This document shows, one piece after another, positions 18,701-28,090 of a stretch of 64,000 nucleotides of DNA. The notes beneath the pieces were generated by a model. The model saw only the letters and a list, made by a program, of their open reading frames with translations, was not told where the DNA came from and did no database searches. Position 1 is the first letter of the stretch; each line of letters begins with the position of its first letter. The position numbers and the translations under genes are program-made. This DNA is from Natroniella sulfidigena (GTDB lineage: Bacteria > Bacillota > Halanaerobiia > Halobacteroidales > Halobacteroidaceae). The DNA lies in assembly GCF_023223645.1 (NCBI RefSeq), contig NZ_JALKBY010000001.1:124001-188000 (forward strand). The letters are read 5' to 3'.

Positions 18701-19492
18701 GTGGATGGCAAGGTATATGTAGTTACATCAGGCAAAGGTGGAGTAGGAAAGACTACAACTGTTGCTAATTTAGGAACAGGTTTGGCTAAATTAGGAAAAA
18801 AAGTGGCTTTGATAGATGCTGATATTGGTTTGCGTAATTTGGATGTAGTTTTGGGATTGGAAAATAGGATTGTTTATGATATTGTAGATGTAGTAGAAAA
18901 AAAATGTAGGCAGGAACAGGCTTTAATCAAAGATAAAAGATATAGTAGTTTATGTTTGTTACCAGCTGCTCAAACTCGAGATAAAACTGCTGTCAGTCCG
19001 AAGCAGATGGGGGAATTGATTACTCAGTTAAAAAAAGATTTTGACTATGTAATTATAGATTCTCCAGCAGGAATAGAACAAGGTTTTAAAAATGCAATTG
19101 AAGGAGCAGATGAAGCAATTGTAGTGACTACTCCTGAAGTGGCAGCGGTAAGAGATGCAGATAGAATTATTGGTATGTTAGAGGCTGAAGGGTTGTCTAA
19201 CCCTGAATTGATTATTAATCGAGTTAGAGTTGATATGATGAGACGAGGAGATATGATGAATATTGAGGATATGGTTGAAATTTTAGCTATTCAACTATTA
19301 GGAATTGTCCCAGAAGATGAAAATATTGTAGTTTCTACTAATACTGGAGAACCAATTGTTTTAACTGAGGATGCTCAAGCAGGAGAAGCTTTTTGGAATA
19401 TTACTAGACGATTAGAAGGAGAAGATATTCCACTAATTTCTTTAGAAGAAGGGGTTGTTGACCGTTTGAAGCGATTTGTTGGTTTAAAATAG
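18701..19492 (+). CDS. minD: Septum site-determining ATPase MinD
   Basis: This is a 263-residue ParA-type ATPase. The deviant Walker A is SGKGGVGKTTT at 10-20. IDADIGLRNLDVVLGLENR and DSPAGIEQGF are typical of MinD. The C terminus ends in a short amphipathic membrane-targeting helix (VVDRLKRFVGLK). It starts at GTG 18701 after an AGAGGGGGG site. It recruits MinC to the membrane. Confidence 0.97.
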   Translation: MDGKVYVVTSGKGGVGKTTTVANLGTGLAKLGKKVALIDADIGLRNLDVVLGLENRIVYDIVDVVEKKCRQEQALIKDKRYSSLCLLPAAQTRDKTAVSPKQMGELITQLKKDFDYVIIDSPAGIEQGFKNAIEGADEAIVVTTPEVAAVRDADRIIGMLEAEGLSNPELIINRVRVDMMRRGDMMNIEDMVEILAIQLLGIVPEDENIVVSTNTGEPIVLTEDAQAGEAFWNITRRLEGEDIPLISLEEGVVDRLKRFVGLK

Positions 19493-19511
19493 AATGGGGG
19501 AGGATTAAAGT

Positions 19512-19775
19512 GTGATAGATTTAATGAAAGGGATGTTCAATAAAGATGAGCTACAGAGTAAAGATTTGGCAAAAGAACGACTGAGACTAGTCTTAGTTCA
19601 TGATCGAATGGGTGTTTCACCAGAAGTGATTGAAGATATGAAAGAAGAGTTGATCCAAGTAATTTCTAAATATTTAGAAATTGATAAGGATGGTTTGGAG
19701 ATGGAATTAGATAGACAGGAAAATTCTGTGGCATTAGTAGCCAATATTCCTGTTAAGCAATTAAAAAAGAGATAA
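19512..19775 (+). CDS. minE: Cell division topological specificity factor MinE
   Basis: This is an 87-residue protein starting at GTG 19512. The anti-MinCD region is KERLRLVLVHDR, and the C-terminal dimer domain has ISKYLEIDKDGLEMELDR. It stimulates MinD ATPase and gives oscillation or polar exclusion. The presence of MinE rather than only DivIVA is typical of clostridial and halanaerobial genomes. Confidence 0.95.
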   Translation: MIDLMKGMFNKDELQSKDLAKERLRLVLVHDRMGVSPEVIEDMKEELIQVISKYLEIDKDGLEMELDRQENSVALVANIPVKQLKKR

Positions 19776-19830
19776 AATTAATAAATTAAAATTGACTACT
19801 CCATTAATTCAAGAAGGAGTGAAAGGTTTT

Positions 19831-20958
19831 GTGAATAAATTAATAAAACAGATTGACTATTTAATTCCCTTAACTGTTGTAGTATTAGTTATTATTGGAG
19901 TTACTTTGATTAGAAGTGCTACTTTTATCAATGGCACTGCTTTTTTGGAAAATCCTTTCTTACAAAGGCATGGTGCTTCAATTTTAATTGGGTCTGTAGG
20001 TTTAATAATCAGTCTATTTTTTGATTATAGAGTTTTACGGAATTATTCTACAGTAATTTATGTTGGTAATATTTTGATGTTATTATCTGTTTTAGTGTTG
20101 GGCCAAAGTATTAGTGGGGGCCAACGCTGGATTAGACTTGGACCACTCAGTTTTCAACCCTCGGAACTAGCTAAGTTGGCTGTAATCATCACTTTAGCTG
20201 ATCTGTTAGCCAAAGAAGATTATGATGTCAGTCAAATTAAGGGTTTAATTGTTCCGATTATCCATGTGGCTATTCCGATTTTATTGATCTTAGCCCAAAA
20301 TGACTTAGGAACTTCTTTAGTTGTAGTGGCTACTTTTGTGGGAATGATCTATATTGCTGGAGTTAATTCTAAATTATTAGTGGGGGTTGGTGCAAGTATT
20401 TTAACCACTAGTATTGGCTGGATAACTGCTCATCTTCATTGGGATGTTCCTATTCCCTTGCAAACTTATCAATTAAATAGATTGCTTGTCTTTGTTGATC
20501 CTCATTTTGATCCATTGGGTTCAGGTTATAATCTGATTCAATCTCAAATTGCAATTGGTTCAGGGCAGTTATGGGGGACAGGATTATTTGGGGGGAGTCA
20601 AAATCAACTTAGATTCTTACCAGAACGGCATACTGATTTTATATTTTCTGTCTTAGGTGAAGAATTAGGTTTTGTAGGAGCAGGAGCTGTCTTGTTCTGT
20701 TATTTTATTCTTTTATGGCGGGGAATTAAGGTTGCTGAAGAAGCTAAGGATGAGTTCGGTAGATTGGTTGTAGTAGGGATTTTAGCGATGTTTGCCTTCC
20801 ATATTTTAGAGAATGTAGGAATGACAATTGGGATTATGCCTGTGACAGGAATTCCTTTACCTTTTTTAAGTTATGGAGGAAGTTCAATGATTACTAGTTT
20901 ATTAGCAGTAGGTTTAATTATCAATATTAATATGAGAAGAAAGAAGATATTATTTTAG
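19831..20958 (+). CDS. rodA: RodA, SEDS peptidoglycan glycosyltransferase
   Basis: The protein is about 375 residues with ten membrane helices. SEDS-family marks are GGQRWIRLGPLSFQPSE, AQNDLGTSL, LPERHTDFIFSVLGEELGF and PVTGIPLPFLSYGGSS. The position after minCDE and the neighbouring mre/mrdA genes favour RodA over FtsW. The GTG at 19831 is the likely start, with GAAGGAG some 12 bp upstream; an in-frame TTG at 19792 lies before that site and is unlikely. Confidence 0.92.
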   Translation: MNKLIKQIDYLIPLTVVVLVIIGVTLIRSATFINGTAFLENPFLQRHGASILIGSVGLIISLFFDYRVLRNYSTVIYVGNILMLLSVLVLGQSISGGQRWIRLGPLSFQPSELAKLAVIITLADLLAKEDYDVSQIKGLIVPIIHVAIPILLILAQNDLGTSLVVVATFVGMIYIAGVNSKLLVGVGASILTTSIGWITAHLHWDVPIPLQTYQLNRLLVFVDPHFDPLGSGYNLIQSQIAIGSGQLWGTGLFGGSQNQLRFLPERHTDFIFSVLGEELGFVGAGAVLFCYFILLWRGIKVAEEAKDEFGRLVVVGILAMFAFHILENVGMTIGIMPVTGIPLPFLSYGGSSMITSLLAVGLIININMRRKKILF

Positions 20959-21040
20959 TTTAAATGACCAACTTGGCAAAATAGCATATTAATTTATTGT
21001 CACTAATAGTTATTATATAATGAAAGAAGGTGGCAATAAG

Positions 21041-21916
21041 TTGTTCAAAATAAAAGGGGTAAAATTTAAATTAAATTTATTGTTTTTGGTAGTTTTATTC
21101 TTGTTTTCTATTTCGGGATTATTTACTGAAGCATCCTTGACCTTTTTAATTGTTTTATTGCATGAGTTGGCCCATTCAGTAGTTGCAGTTAGTGAAGGAG
21201 TTAAGGTTAATGAGGTTGAGTTGTTGCCTTTTGGTGGTGTCGTTAAATTTGCTAATTTAATTCAATTAAAGCCAGCAAGTGAAATCAAAATAGCATTAGC
21301 AGGGCCAGTATTTAATTTATTGTTGGTTTTAGTAATCTTATTGCTAATTAGATATGAAATTATTTTATTAAAGTGGGGGCTTTTTTTAATTAGATTAAAC
21401 CTGACAATTGGATTATTTAATTTGATACCTGCTTTACCTTTGGATGGTGGGCGAGTCTTACGGGCCAAATTGACAACCCAAATTGGATTTAAAAAAGCAA
21501 CCTATCAGGTATTATATTTAAGTAAAATTATAGCTATCGGTGTTGCAATTATAGCAATTATAGGAATTTATTTAGGTAAGGTTAATATTATGTTATTAAT
21601 AATTTCTTTTTTTATTTATTTTATTGCCTTAAAAGAAAAAGAGTATACCCCTTATTTATTAATGGAATATATTGCCAAGAAGAAAGAGAAGTTTTTAACT
21701 GAAAAAGTAGTAGCTGTTGAACAATTGGTCACTGAACAGCATACGCCTCTTAAAGATATCATTGAACGATTAGTACCTAATCGTTTTAATGTTATTTTGG
21801 TAGTTGATTCTGATTTAAACATTTTAGGATCGGTTACAGAAGATAAATTGATCAATGCATTGATTGAGGAAGGGTTAGATTTATCGATTAAAAGCTTATT
21901 GAATGAAGAAGATTAA
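21041..21916 (+). CDS. Site-2 protease family M50 metalloprotease (SpoIVFB-like)
   Basis: The protein is about 291 residues with several membrane helices. The zinc motif HELAH is near residue 46, and the second motif NLIPALPLDGGR is near 135. The C-terminal ~70 residues look like a CBS-type regulatory segment. The likely start is TTG 21041, with AGAAGGTGG at 21024-21032. In Bacillus the equivalent SpoIVFB cleaves pro-sigma-K and sits before rplU; here it also lies just before rng-rplU. The usual partner gene spoIVFA is not seen upstream. Confidence 0.87.
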   Translation: MFKIKGVKFKLNLLFLVVLFLFSISGLFTEASLTFLIVLLHELAHSVVAVSEGVKVNEVELLPFGGVVKFANLIQLKPASEIKIALAGPVFNLLLVLVILLLIRYEIILLKWGLFLIRLNLTIGLFNLIPALPLDGGRVLRAKLTTQIGFKKATYQVLYLSKIIAIGVAIIAIIGIYLGKVNIMLLIISFFIYFIALKEKEYTPYLLMEYIAKKKEKFLTEKVVAVEQLVTEQHTPLKDIIERLVPNRFNVILVVDSDLNILGSVTEDKLINALIEEGLDLSIKSLLNEED

Positions 21917-22058
21917 TATGTTTTTATTGGATGAGCATAGTTTAGAAAAGTTATGGTAAAATAATTATAACTATGATTTCAAATTGGCTACCTTAAGAGG
22001 TTAGAATAATTTATTGCAAATTATTAAATAATTTATAGTGCAAGAAAGGAAGGATACC

Positions 22059-23726
22059 GTGGGAAAGGAGATAGTAGTTAACGCTCAGGGTTTAGAGACC
22101 CGTGTCGCTATTTTAGAAAACAGGAAATTAGTAGAGATTTTATTTGAAAGGGATTTTTCCCAACAAATAGTAGGAAATATTTATTTAGGTCAAGTTGAAA
22201 ATGTCCTTCCCGGGATGCAATCGGCTTTTGTAGATGTAGGTTTAGAAAAGAATGTCTTTGTACATGTTAAGGATATATATCCCTCATCAAATAAAAAAAG
22301 AATTGAAGAATTATTAGAGCCTGGTCAAGAGATCTTAATTCAAATTGCCAAAGAGTCACTAGGTTCTAAAGGGCCGCGTGGCACTTGTAAGTTAAATATT
22401 CCAGGTCGGTATGTAGTTTTATTAAATTATGTAAACCACGTTGGGGTTTCTAGAAGAATTGATGATGAAGAAGAAAGAAAGAGATTACGTCAATTAGCTC
22501 AAGATATTGTACCTAATGATAGAGGGATTATTGTTAGGACTGTAGCAGCTTACAAATCTGATCAAGAAATTAAACGAGATCTTAATTTTTTGCTTAAAAT
22601 TTGGGATGATATACATAAGAAAGCTAAAAAATCTAGTGCACCACAGTTGATACATCAGGATTTGAATTTAATCAAGCAGGTAGTTAGAGATAAGTTTAGT
22701 GATCGGATTGATAAATTTATTTTAGATACGAAGGAAGATTATTATCAAGTAGAGGGATTAATTGACTATACTTCCCCTCAATTAAAATCAAAAATCTATT
22801 ACTATAATCACCCTAAACCTATTTTTGATCATTATGATATTGAAGAAGAGATAGAGAGTTTATTAGAACGGAAGGTTTGGTTAAATTGTGGTGGATATAT
22901 TACGATTGATACTACTGAAGCCTTAACTGCTGTTGATGTCAATACAGGAAAATATGTAGGAAAAGATAATTTACAACAGACAATCTTAAAGACAAATATT
23001 GAAGCAGCGCGGGAGATTAGTAAGCAACTGCGGTTAAGAGATATTGGTGGAATCATTATTATTGATTTTATAGATATGAAAAGTAGTCAAGATCAAGATA
23101 AAGTCTTACAGGTTTTAAAAAATAAGTTGGCCCATGATAAAACTAAGACCAATATTTTAGGGTTGACAAAATTAGGATTAGTAGAGATGACACGCAAAAA
23201 GGAAAAGGAAAGAATTGGTCAGTTTTTACAGCAAGATTGCTCCTATTGCCAAGGAACTGGAAAGATATTATCAGAAGATACAATTGTCTTACAAGCAATT
23301 CGTAAAATTAGAGAAGTATTGTGGAAGAAGAAAAAGGAAGCTATCTTACTAGAAGTACATCCTAATATTGCTGCTAAGTTGATCGGTTTAGGTGGTAAGA
23401 ATTTAGAAAAGTTAGAAAAAAGATTAAAGAAAAACATCTATATTAAAGGTAATCCAGAACTGCATTTAGAAACGATAGATATTTTAAAAATGGGTTCAAG
23501 AGAAGAGATTGAAAAATTAGCTTTACCAGTTGAAGTTGGAGATGAGTTAGTTTTAGAGATTGAAGAACGACATTTATTTCGCTCTCAAGATGGTATTGCT
23601 CGATTAAAAGGGTACATTATTGATATTAAAAATGGAGGAAGTAATGTAGGTAAGAGAGTTCGAGTTGAGATCACAAAGGTCACTAAAACTTATGCTCAAG
23701 CAAAGATTATAGAAGTTAATAATTAA
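22059..23726 (+). CDS. rng: Ribonuclease E/G family endoribonuclease
   Basis: The protein is 555 residues. An S1-type RNA-binding domain lies near the N terminus (YLGQVENVLPGMQSAFVDVGLEKNVFVHVKDI). The catalytic core has ALTAVDVNTGKYVG and GGIIIIDFIDM, holding the metal-binding Asp residues. The Zn-link CSYCQGTGK is near residue 390. It is the short RNase G type without a long degradosome scaffold. The start GTG 22059 has AAGGAAGG upstream. Confidence 0.95.
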   Translation: MGKEIVVNAQGLETRVAILENRKLVEILFERDFSQQIVGNIYLGQVENVLPGMQSAFVDVGLEKNVFVHVKDIYPSSNKKRIEELLEPGQEILIQIAKESLGSKGPRGTCKLNIPGRYVVLLNYVNHVGVSRRIDDEEERKRLRQLAQDIVPNDRGIIVRTVAAYKSDQEIKRDLNFLLKIWDDIHKKAKKSSAPQLIHQDLNLIKQVVRDKFSDRIDKFILDTKEDYYQVEGLIDYTSPQLKSKIYYYNHPKPIFDHYDIEEEIESLLERKVWLNCGGYITIDTTEALTAVDVNTGKYVGKDNLQQTILKTNIEAAREISKQLRLRDIGGIIIIDFIDMKSSQDQDKVLQVLKNKLAHDKTKTNILGLTKLGLVEMTRKKEKERIGQFLQQDCSYCQGTGKILSEDTIVLQAIRKIREVLWKKKKEAILLEVHPNIAAKLIGLGGKNLEKLEKRLKKNIYIKGNPELHLETIDILKMGSREEIEKLALPVEVGDELVLEIEERHLFRSQDGIARLKGYIIDIKNGGSNVGKRVRVEITKVTKTYAQAKIIEVNN

Positions 23727-23751
23727 TTATTGCTCTTAAATTGAACTCTGC

Positions 23752-23780
23752 TTGACAGATTTAAGTTTTTATGTTAGAAT
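23752..23780 (+). promoter_or_regulatory. Sigma-A promoter of the rplU operon
   Basis: TTGACA (23752-23757), a 17-bp spacer and TAGAAT (23775-23780) form a near-consensus promoter that starts the L21 leader around 23787. Confidence 0.85.
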
Positions 23781-23786
23781 TCATAC

Positions 23787-23895
23787 TCGTAAGTGGTTTG
23801 TTTTAGCCACTACCAAAACCGCACGGTGCGGGTCTAAAATCTCCAGTAAAGAGATTACCTAGTTACCGGCGAGTCTGAGGTAGAGGAGGTGTTAA
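23787..23895 (+). ncRNA. L21 ribosomal protein leader RNA
   Basis: This structured 5' leader lies between the rplU promoter and the rplU start. It has the GC hairpin CCGCACGGTGCGG, then CTCCAGTAAAGAGATTACC and TAGTTACCGG-type segments, matching the Firmicutes L21 leader as I know it from Rfam. It probably mediates autogenous control of rplU-prp-rpmA by L21. Confidence 0.82.
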
Positions 23896-23899
23896 TGAT

Positions 23900-24211
23900 A
23901 TGTACGCAATTATTGAAACAGGCGGAAAGCAATATAAAGTTGAAGAAGGTCAAGAAGTGTATATTGAAAAATTAGATTTAGAACCAGGCGAAACAGTAGA
24001 ATTTGATCAAATCAAAGCTGTATCAACTGCTGATGGTTTAACAGTTGGTCAACCAACTGTAGAAGATGCTACTGTAACTGCTAAGGTTGTTGCTCAAACT
24101 AAAGGTGATAAAATAATCGTTTTTAAGTATAAGCCTAAGAATAATTATCGGAAAAAGACTGGTCACCGACAGCCATATACTAAAATAAAGATTGATAGCA
24201 TTAAAGCATAA
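23900..24211 (+). CDS. rplU: 50S ribosomal protein L21
   Basis: The protein is 103 residues: [18 protein letters not shown] at the N terminus and [19 protein letters not shown] near the end, classic L21. The SD is AGAGGAGG. The last base of its TAA stop is the A of the prp start codon. Confidence 0.98.
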   Translation: MYAIIETGGKQYKVEEGQEVYIEKLDLEPGETVEFDQIKAVSTADGLTVGQPTVEDATVTAKVVAQTKGDKIIVFKYKPKNNYRKKTGHRQPYTKIKIDSIKA

Positions 24212-24546
24212 TGATTGTCATCAATATTGAACGCAATCAAGCTGGAAATATTGTTGAGTTCTTCGTTGAAGGACATGCTGATTATGCTCCCTCAGGAGAG
24301 GATATTATCTGTGCAGCCGTTTCAGCAATTTTACAGACTGCTGTCTTCGGATTGACTAACTATTTAGAGTTAACTCCTGAGGTTGAAGTAAAAGATGGTT
24401 GGTTAAGTTGCAAGATTGATTCTAAGATGGCTCAAGATGTTGAAGTCAAGGCTATTTTGGAAACAATGGTGGCAGGATTAGAAGAGACAGAAAAGAGCTA
24501 TTCGGAATATATCGAAATAAGATCAGTGAACATGAAAAATCAGTGA
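24211..24546 (+). CDS. prp: Ribosomal-processing cysteine protease Prp
   Basis: The protein is 111 residues. The catalytic pair is His in EGHADYA (about 22) and Cys in DIICAAVSA (about 34). Prp removes the N-terminal extension of L27 in Firmicutes. Its substrate gene rpmA is next and carries the matching cleavage motif. It overlaps rplU by one base. Confidence 0.95.
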   Translation: MIVINIERNQAGNIVEFFVEGHADYAPSGEDIICAAVSAILQTAVFGLTNYLELTPEVEVKDGWLSCKIDSKMAQDVEVKAILETMVAGLEETEKSYSEYIEIRSVNMKNQ

Positions 24547-24610
24547 ATAGATAAAACTTAAAGGTCTTGAACTTTAACTATTCACTTTTCATTATTAACT
24601 ATTAACTGAA
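24541..24610 (+). repeat. Heptamer hairpin element (TAACTAT variant)
   Basis: A short left arm GTGAATAG, a core with CTTAAAGGTC, and a right arm of TAACTAT repeats ending just before the rpmA SD. It uses the same heptamer as the outer element at 9832. Confidence 0.6.
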
Positions 24611-24631
24611 CTATAGAAGGGGGTGGAAGAA

Positions 24632-24931
24632 ATGATTAAAATGAACTTACAATTGTTTGCTAATAAAAAGGGAGTTGGTAGCTCTAAAAATGGTCGTGAC
24701 AGTATTTCTAAGCGACTGGGAGTAAAGAGCCACGATGGACAATATATTAGTGCAGGTAGTATTATTGTTCGACAACGTGGTACTAAATTCCATCCTGGAT
24801 TGAATGTAGGTCGGGGTGGAGATGACACTCTATTTACTAAAGTAGATGGTTATGTATCATTTGATCGAAAGGGACGAAACAAGCGAGAGGTTAATGTTTA
24901 TACTGAAGATCAAATTCAAGCAATGGCTTAA
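24632..24931 (+). CDS. rpmA: 50S ribosomal protein L27
   Basis: The protein is 99 residues. The N terminus [20 protein letters not shown] contains the Prp motif NLQLFA followed by NKKGVGS, so cleavage should expose the mature N terminus near the peptidyl transferase centre. The ATG at 24632 is preceded by AAGGGGG. A strong terminator follows. Confidence 0.97.
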   Translation: MIKMNLQLFANKKGVGSSKNGRDSISKRLGVKSHDGQYISAGSIIVRQRGTKFHPGLNVGRGGDDTLFTKVDGYVSFDRKGRNKREVNVYTEDQIQAMA

Positions 24932-24937
24932 TAGCCC

Positions 24938-24971
24938 AAAAAACTCCCAGTATTTACTGGGAGTTTTTATA
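24938..24971 (+). terminator. Rho-independent terminator after rpmA
   Basis: AAAACTCCCAGTA pairs with TACTGGGAGTTTT across a very short loop, followed by T-rich sequence. Confidence 0.92.
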
Positions 24972-24984
24972 TTTTCTTATATAG

Positions 24985-25121
24985 TTTATAGTGAACAGCT
25001 ATCAGTAATCAGTTGTCAGTAAAACCATAAGGTCAAGTTCCTTAAGAGTTCTTGAATTAAATGGTTTTGAAATTGCTGCTTACTGCTTACTGATTTCTGA
25101 TTCCTGATTACTATTGATATA
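24985..25121 (+). repeat. Heptamer hairpin element (TCAGTAA/TTACTGA variant), long copy
   Basis: The left arm is ATCAGTA-like repeats, the core has CCATAAGGTCAAG and TTAAATGGTTTTGA, and the right arm is TTACTGA-like repeats ending in TTGATATA. The core is nearly identical to that of the copy at 43295, and the right arm is one heptamer longer. Confidence 0.88.
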
Positions 25122-25305
25122 AAGCTAGCTAGTTTGGTTAGTAGTGAACAAGTAATGATTTTTATCTAAATTTATGTTATAATAATTTAATAAAATTGTT
25201 TTTTTAGGAAAAGATATATATGATAGTGATAAGTACTTAGTGGTTAGAAAATCAAGGTCATAAAAATTTTAGTTGATGATTTGATATTTATAGGGGTTGG
25301 TAATA
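25122..25305 (+). promoter_or_regulatory. obgE upstream region with an extended -10 promoter
   Basis: A TGTTATAAT extended -10 sits at 25175-25183 without a strong -35. The remaining leader of about 120 nt is A+T-rich and shows no clear structure. Confidence 0.45.
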
Positions 25306-26595
25306 ATGTTTGTTGATGAAGTCAAGATTGAAGTTAAAGGTGGCGATGGTGGGGATGGGATGACCAGTTTCCGTCGAGAAAAATTTGTCTCAGCTGGAGG
25401 ACCAGATGGTGGAGATGGTGGCCATGGTGGAGACGTTATTTTTAAAGTTGATGAAGGGCTTAATACCTTATTAGATTTTAGAGAGCGAAATAAGTATGAA
25501 GCTGAGAGTGGTGAAAGAGGAGGAAGCAAGAAGCAACATGGTAAAGATGGAGATGATTTAGTAGTTTTTGTACCTCCTGGAACTACAGTAATCGATGTTG
25601 AAACTGGAGAGACAATTGCTGATTTAATAGATGATGGACAAAAGGTTGTTGTTGCAAAAGGTGGACGTGGTGGACGCGGAAATACACGATTTAAGTCATC
25701 TACTAAACAGGCGCCTAGATTTTCTGAAAATGGAGAGCCTGGTGAGAGTAAAGAGTTAAAGTTGGAGCTTAAGTTATTGGCAGATGTAGGATTAGTGGGT
25801 TATCCTAGTGTTGGTAAGTCTACTTTGATCTCTAGAGTATCAGCAGCTAAACCAGAGATTGGAGCTTACCATTTTACGACGTTAAAGCCTAACTTAGGAG
25901 TAGTTAAAGTCGGTGATTATGATACCTTTGTGATGGCTGATATTCCTGGATTGATTGAAGGAGCTCACCAAGGGGTTGGATTAGGAGATGACTTTTTACG
26001 TCATATTGAACGGACAAAAGTAATAGTTCATATTTTAGATATTTCTGGGATAGAAGGACGGGACCCATTAGAAGATTTTGAAAAGATAAATCATGAATTG
26101 AAAGAATTTAATCCTGATTTATTGGATAGAGAGCAGTTGGTAGTAGCTAATAAGATGGATTTACCTCAAGCTGAAAAGAATCTGGCTGAAATCAAGCCCA
26201 AACTAGAAGAGATGGGCTATCAAGTGATTCCAATCTCAGCAGTTACTGGGACAGGAGTTGATGAGTTGGTTGCTGAAATAAATAAATTAGTCAAGGAAGC
26301 ACCTGACTTCTTTGCAGTTGAGGAGGTTGAGGAAGAAGTTATTATTCGTGGCCCTCAACCAGGTGAAATTGAGCAAGATTTTGAAGTGGAAAGGGTTAAC
26401 GATACCTTTAAAGTAACTGGTGATGAGATTGAACGTAAAATAGCGATGGCAGATTTGAGTACAGAAGAAGGTCTGCGTTATCTAATTAAGACATTTGAGA
26501 AGATGGGAGTAGAAGATGCTTTACAGGAAGCCGGAATAAAAGAAGGAATGACTGTAGATATAGATGGTTTACAATTTGAGTATCGCGAGGGATAA
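25306..26595 (+). CDS. obgE: GTPase ObgE/CgtA
   Basis: The protein is 429 residues. The Gly-rich Obg domain (GGDGGDGMTSFRREKFV, DGGDGGHGGDV) spans about 1-158. The G domain has G1 GYPSVGKST, G3 DIPGLIEGAH and G4 NKMDLP. The C-terminal OCT domain begins near 350. It is a 50S assembly and growth-control GTPase. Start ATG 25306; the in-frame TTG at 25297 is closer to the SD than needed. Confidence 0.97.
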   Translation: MFVDEVKIEVKGGDGGDGMTSFRREKFVSAGGPDGGDGGHGGDVIFKVDEGLNTLLDFRERNKYEAESGERGGSKKQHGKDGDDLVVFVPPGTTVIDVETGETIADLIDDGQKVVVAKGGRGGRGNTRFKSSTKQAPRFSENGEPGESKELKLELKLLADVGLVGYPSVGKSTLISRVSAAKPEIGAYHFTTLKPNLGVVKVGDYDTFVMADIPGLIEGAHQGVGLGDDFLRHIERTKVIVHILDISGIEGRDPLEDFEKINHELKEFNPDLLDREQLVVANKMDLPQAEKNLAEIKPKLEEMGYQVIPISAVTGTGVDELVAEINKLVKEAPDFFAVEEVEEEVIIRGPQPGEIEQDFEVERVNDTFKVTGDEIERKIAMADLSTEEGLRYLIKTFEKMGVEDALQEAGIKEGMTVDIDGLQFEYREG

Positions 26596-26642
26596 TTTCA
26601 ATAAAAAATTTACAATTAAACTTAGTATAGGGAGCTGAAAAA

Positions 26643-26933
26643 ATGTTAACAGGAAAAGAGCGAAGTTATTTACGAGGAGAGGCAAATGAAATGAATCCAT
26701 TATTCCAAGTTGGGAAAGATGGTATTTCTGAAAATTTAGTTAAACAGGTTGAAGATGCTTTAAAAGCAAGAGAATTAATCAAATTAAGAACCTTGAATAA
26801 TTCTATGTATACTTCACAGGAAGCAGCTTATGAATTAGCTGAACAAGTTAATGCTGATGTTGTACAGATTATAGGTAATGTATTTGTTTTGTATCGTAAG
26901 AATCAAGAAGAAAATAAGTATAATTTACATTAA
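26643..26933 (+). CDS. yhbY: YhbY family CRM-domain RNA-binding protein
   Basis: The protein is 96 residues. LTGKERSYLRGEANEMNPLF and VGKDGISENLVKQVEDAL match the CRM domain of YhbY, which associates with pre-50S particles. The position after obgE fits a ribosome assembly role. Confidence 0.93.
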   Translation: MLTGKERSYLRGEANEMNPLFQVGKDGISENLVKQVEDALKARELIKLRTLNNSMYTSQEAAYELAEQVNADVVQIIGNVFVLYRKNQEENKYNLH

Positions 26934-26971
26934 TAGTATGATTTAACTTAACTGAAGGTTAGGTGAAGAAG

Positions 26972-28087
26972 ATGAGAAAAGAGATTGTGGATAGTGAGCG
27001 AATTGTGGTTAAGATAGGTAGTAGTACCTTAACTTATCAGAATTCCAAATTAAATTTGAATCGAATTGAAAAGTTAATTAGAGATGTTGTTGACCTTAAA
27101 CATCAAGGAAAAGAAGTTATATTAGTTAGTTCAGGGGCGATTGCTGCTGGAGTAGGGGGATTAAATCTTGAACATTCTCCTGAAACAATTCCCCAGAAGC
27201 AGGCTCTAGCAGCGATTGGTCAAGGATTATTAATGAAGACTTATCAGAAGTTATTCAGTGAATATGATCAACAAGTGGCTCAAGTTTTATTGACTCAAAA
27301 GGATCTTACAGATAGAAAAAGATATTTAAATTCACGTAATACGCTAAATCAATTACTAGAATATGATGTAATTCCAATTGTCAATGAAAATGATACAATA
27401 GCTGTTAATGAGATTAAGTTTGGTGATAATGATACTTTATCAGCATTAGTAAGTGGCTTGGTTGATGCAGATTTGTTGGTTGTTTTATCTGATATTGATG
27501 GTTTATATACTGCTGATCCGCGTTCTAATCCTGAAGCTGAGATGATCAGTCAGGTTGAAAAGATTTCAAAGCAGATTGAGGATCTAGCAGGAACAGCCGG
27601 TACCGAACGAGGGACTGGGGGGATGGTAACAAAGATTAGAGCAGCCAAAATTGCAACTAAAGCAGGTATTTCTTTGGTGATAGCTAATGGTAGTGAGGAT
27701 CAAATCTTATCTCAGATTAGTAGTGGTCAAGAGAAAGGTACTTTATTTTCACCCCAACAAGGCCTGGCCAGTCGAGAAAAGTGGATTGCTTTTAACTTAG
27801 ATGTTCAAGGAGATATTATTATCGATTCTGGAGCGGCCAAGGCTATTGATGAGCAAGGGAGTAGTTTATTACCTTGTGGGGTAGTTAGGGCGACAGGTAG
27901 ATTCAAGGCTGGAGATGTAGTCGATCTAGTTGATGAGGCTGGAAATCGGTTGGCCCGAGGATTGGTAAATTATTCTCAAAGTGAGGTTGAAAAGATCAAA
28001 GGCTTACACTCTAGTGAGATAAAAGAGAAGTTGGGTTATCAAGATTATGATGAGATAATTCATCGTAATAACCTAGTTCGCTTATAA
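26972..28087 (+). CDS. proB: Glutamate 5-kinase
   Basis: The protein is 371 residues: an amino acid kinase domain (IVVKIGSSTLT, LVSSGAIAAGVGGL, NENDTIAVNEIKFGDND) followed by a C-terminal PUA domain (about 275-371, IIIDSGAAKAI, PCGVVRATGRF). It phosphorylates glutamate in the first step of proline synthesis. The ATG at 26972 has an AGGTGA site. proA follows after a repeat-containing gap. Confidence 0.96.
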   Translation: MRKEIVDSERIVVKIGSSTLTYQNSKLNLNRIEKLIRDVVDLKHQGKEVILVSSGAIAAGVGGLNLEHSPETIPQKQALAAIGQGLLMKTYQKLFSEYDQQVAQVLLTQKDLTDRKRYLNSRNTLNQLLEYDVIPIVNENDTIAVNEIKFGDNDTLSALVSGLVDADLLVVLSDIDGLYTADPRSNPEAEMISQVEKISKQIEDLAGTAGTERGTGGMVTKIRAAKIATKAGISLVIANGSEDQILSQISSGQEKGTLFSPQQGLASREKWIAFNLDVQGDIIIDSGAAKAIDEQGSSLLPCGVVRATGRFKAGDVVDLVDEAGNRLARGLVNYSQSEVEKIKGLHSSEIKEKLGYQDYDEIIHRNNLVRL

Positions 28088-28090
28088 AGG

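Noticed and set aside
24985-25121. Heptamer arrays as CRISPR repeats or a replication origin
   Set aside because: 7-bp degenerate repeats in inverted arms lack spacers, are dispersed over many gaps, and there is no dnaA, repA or DnaA-box cluster.
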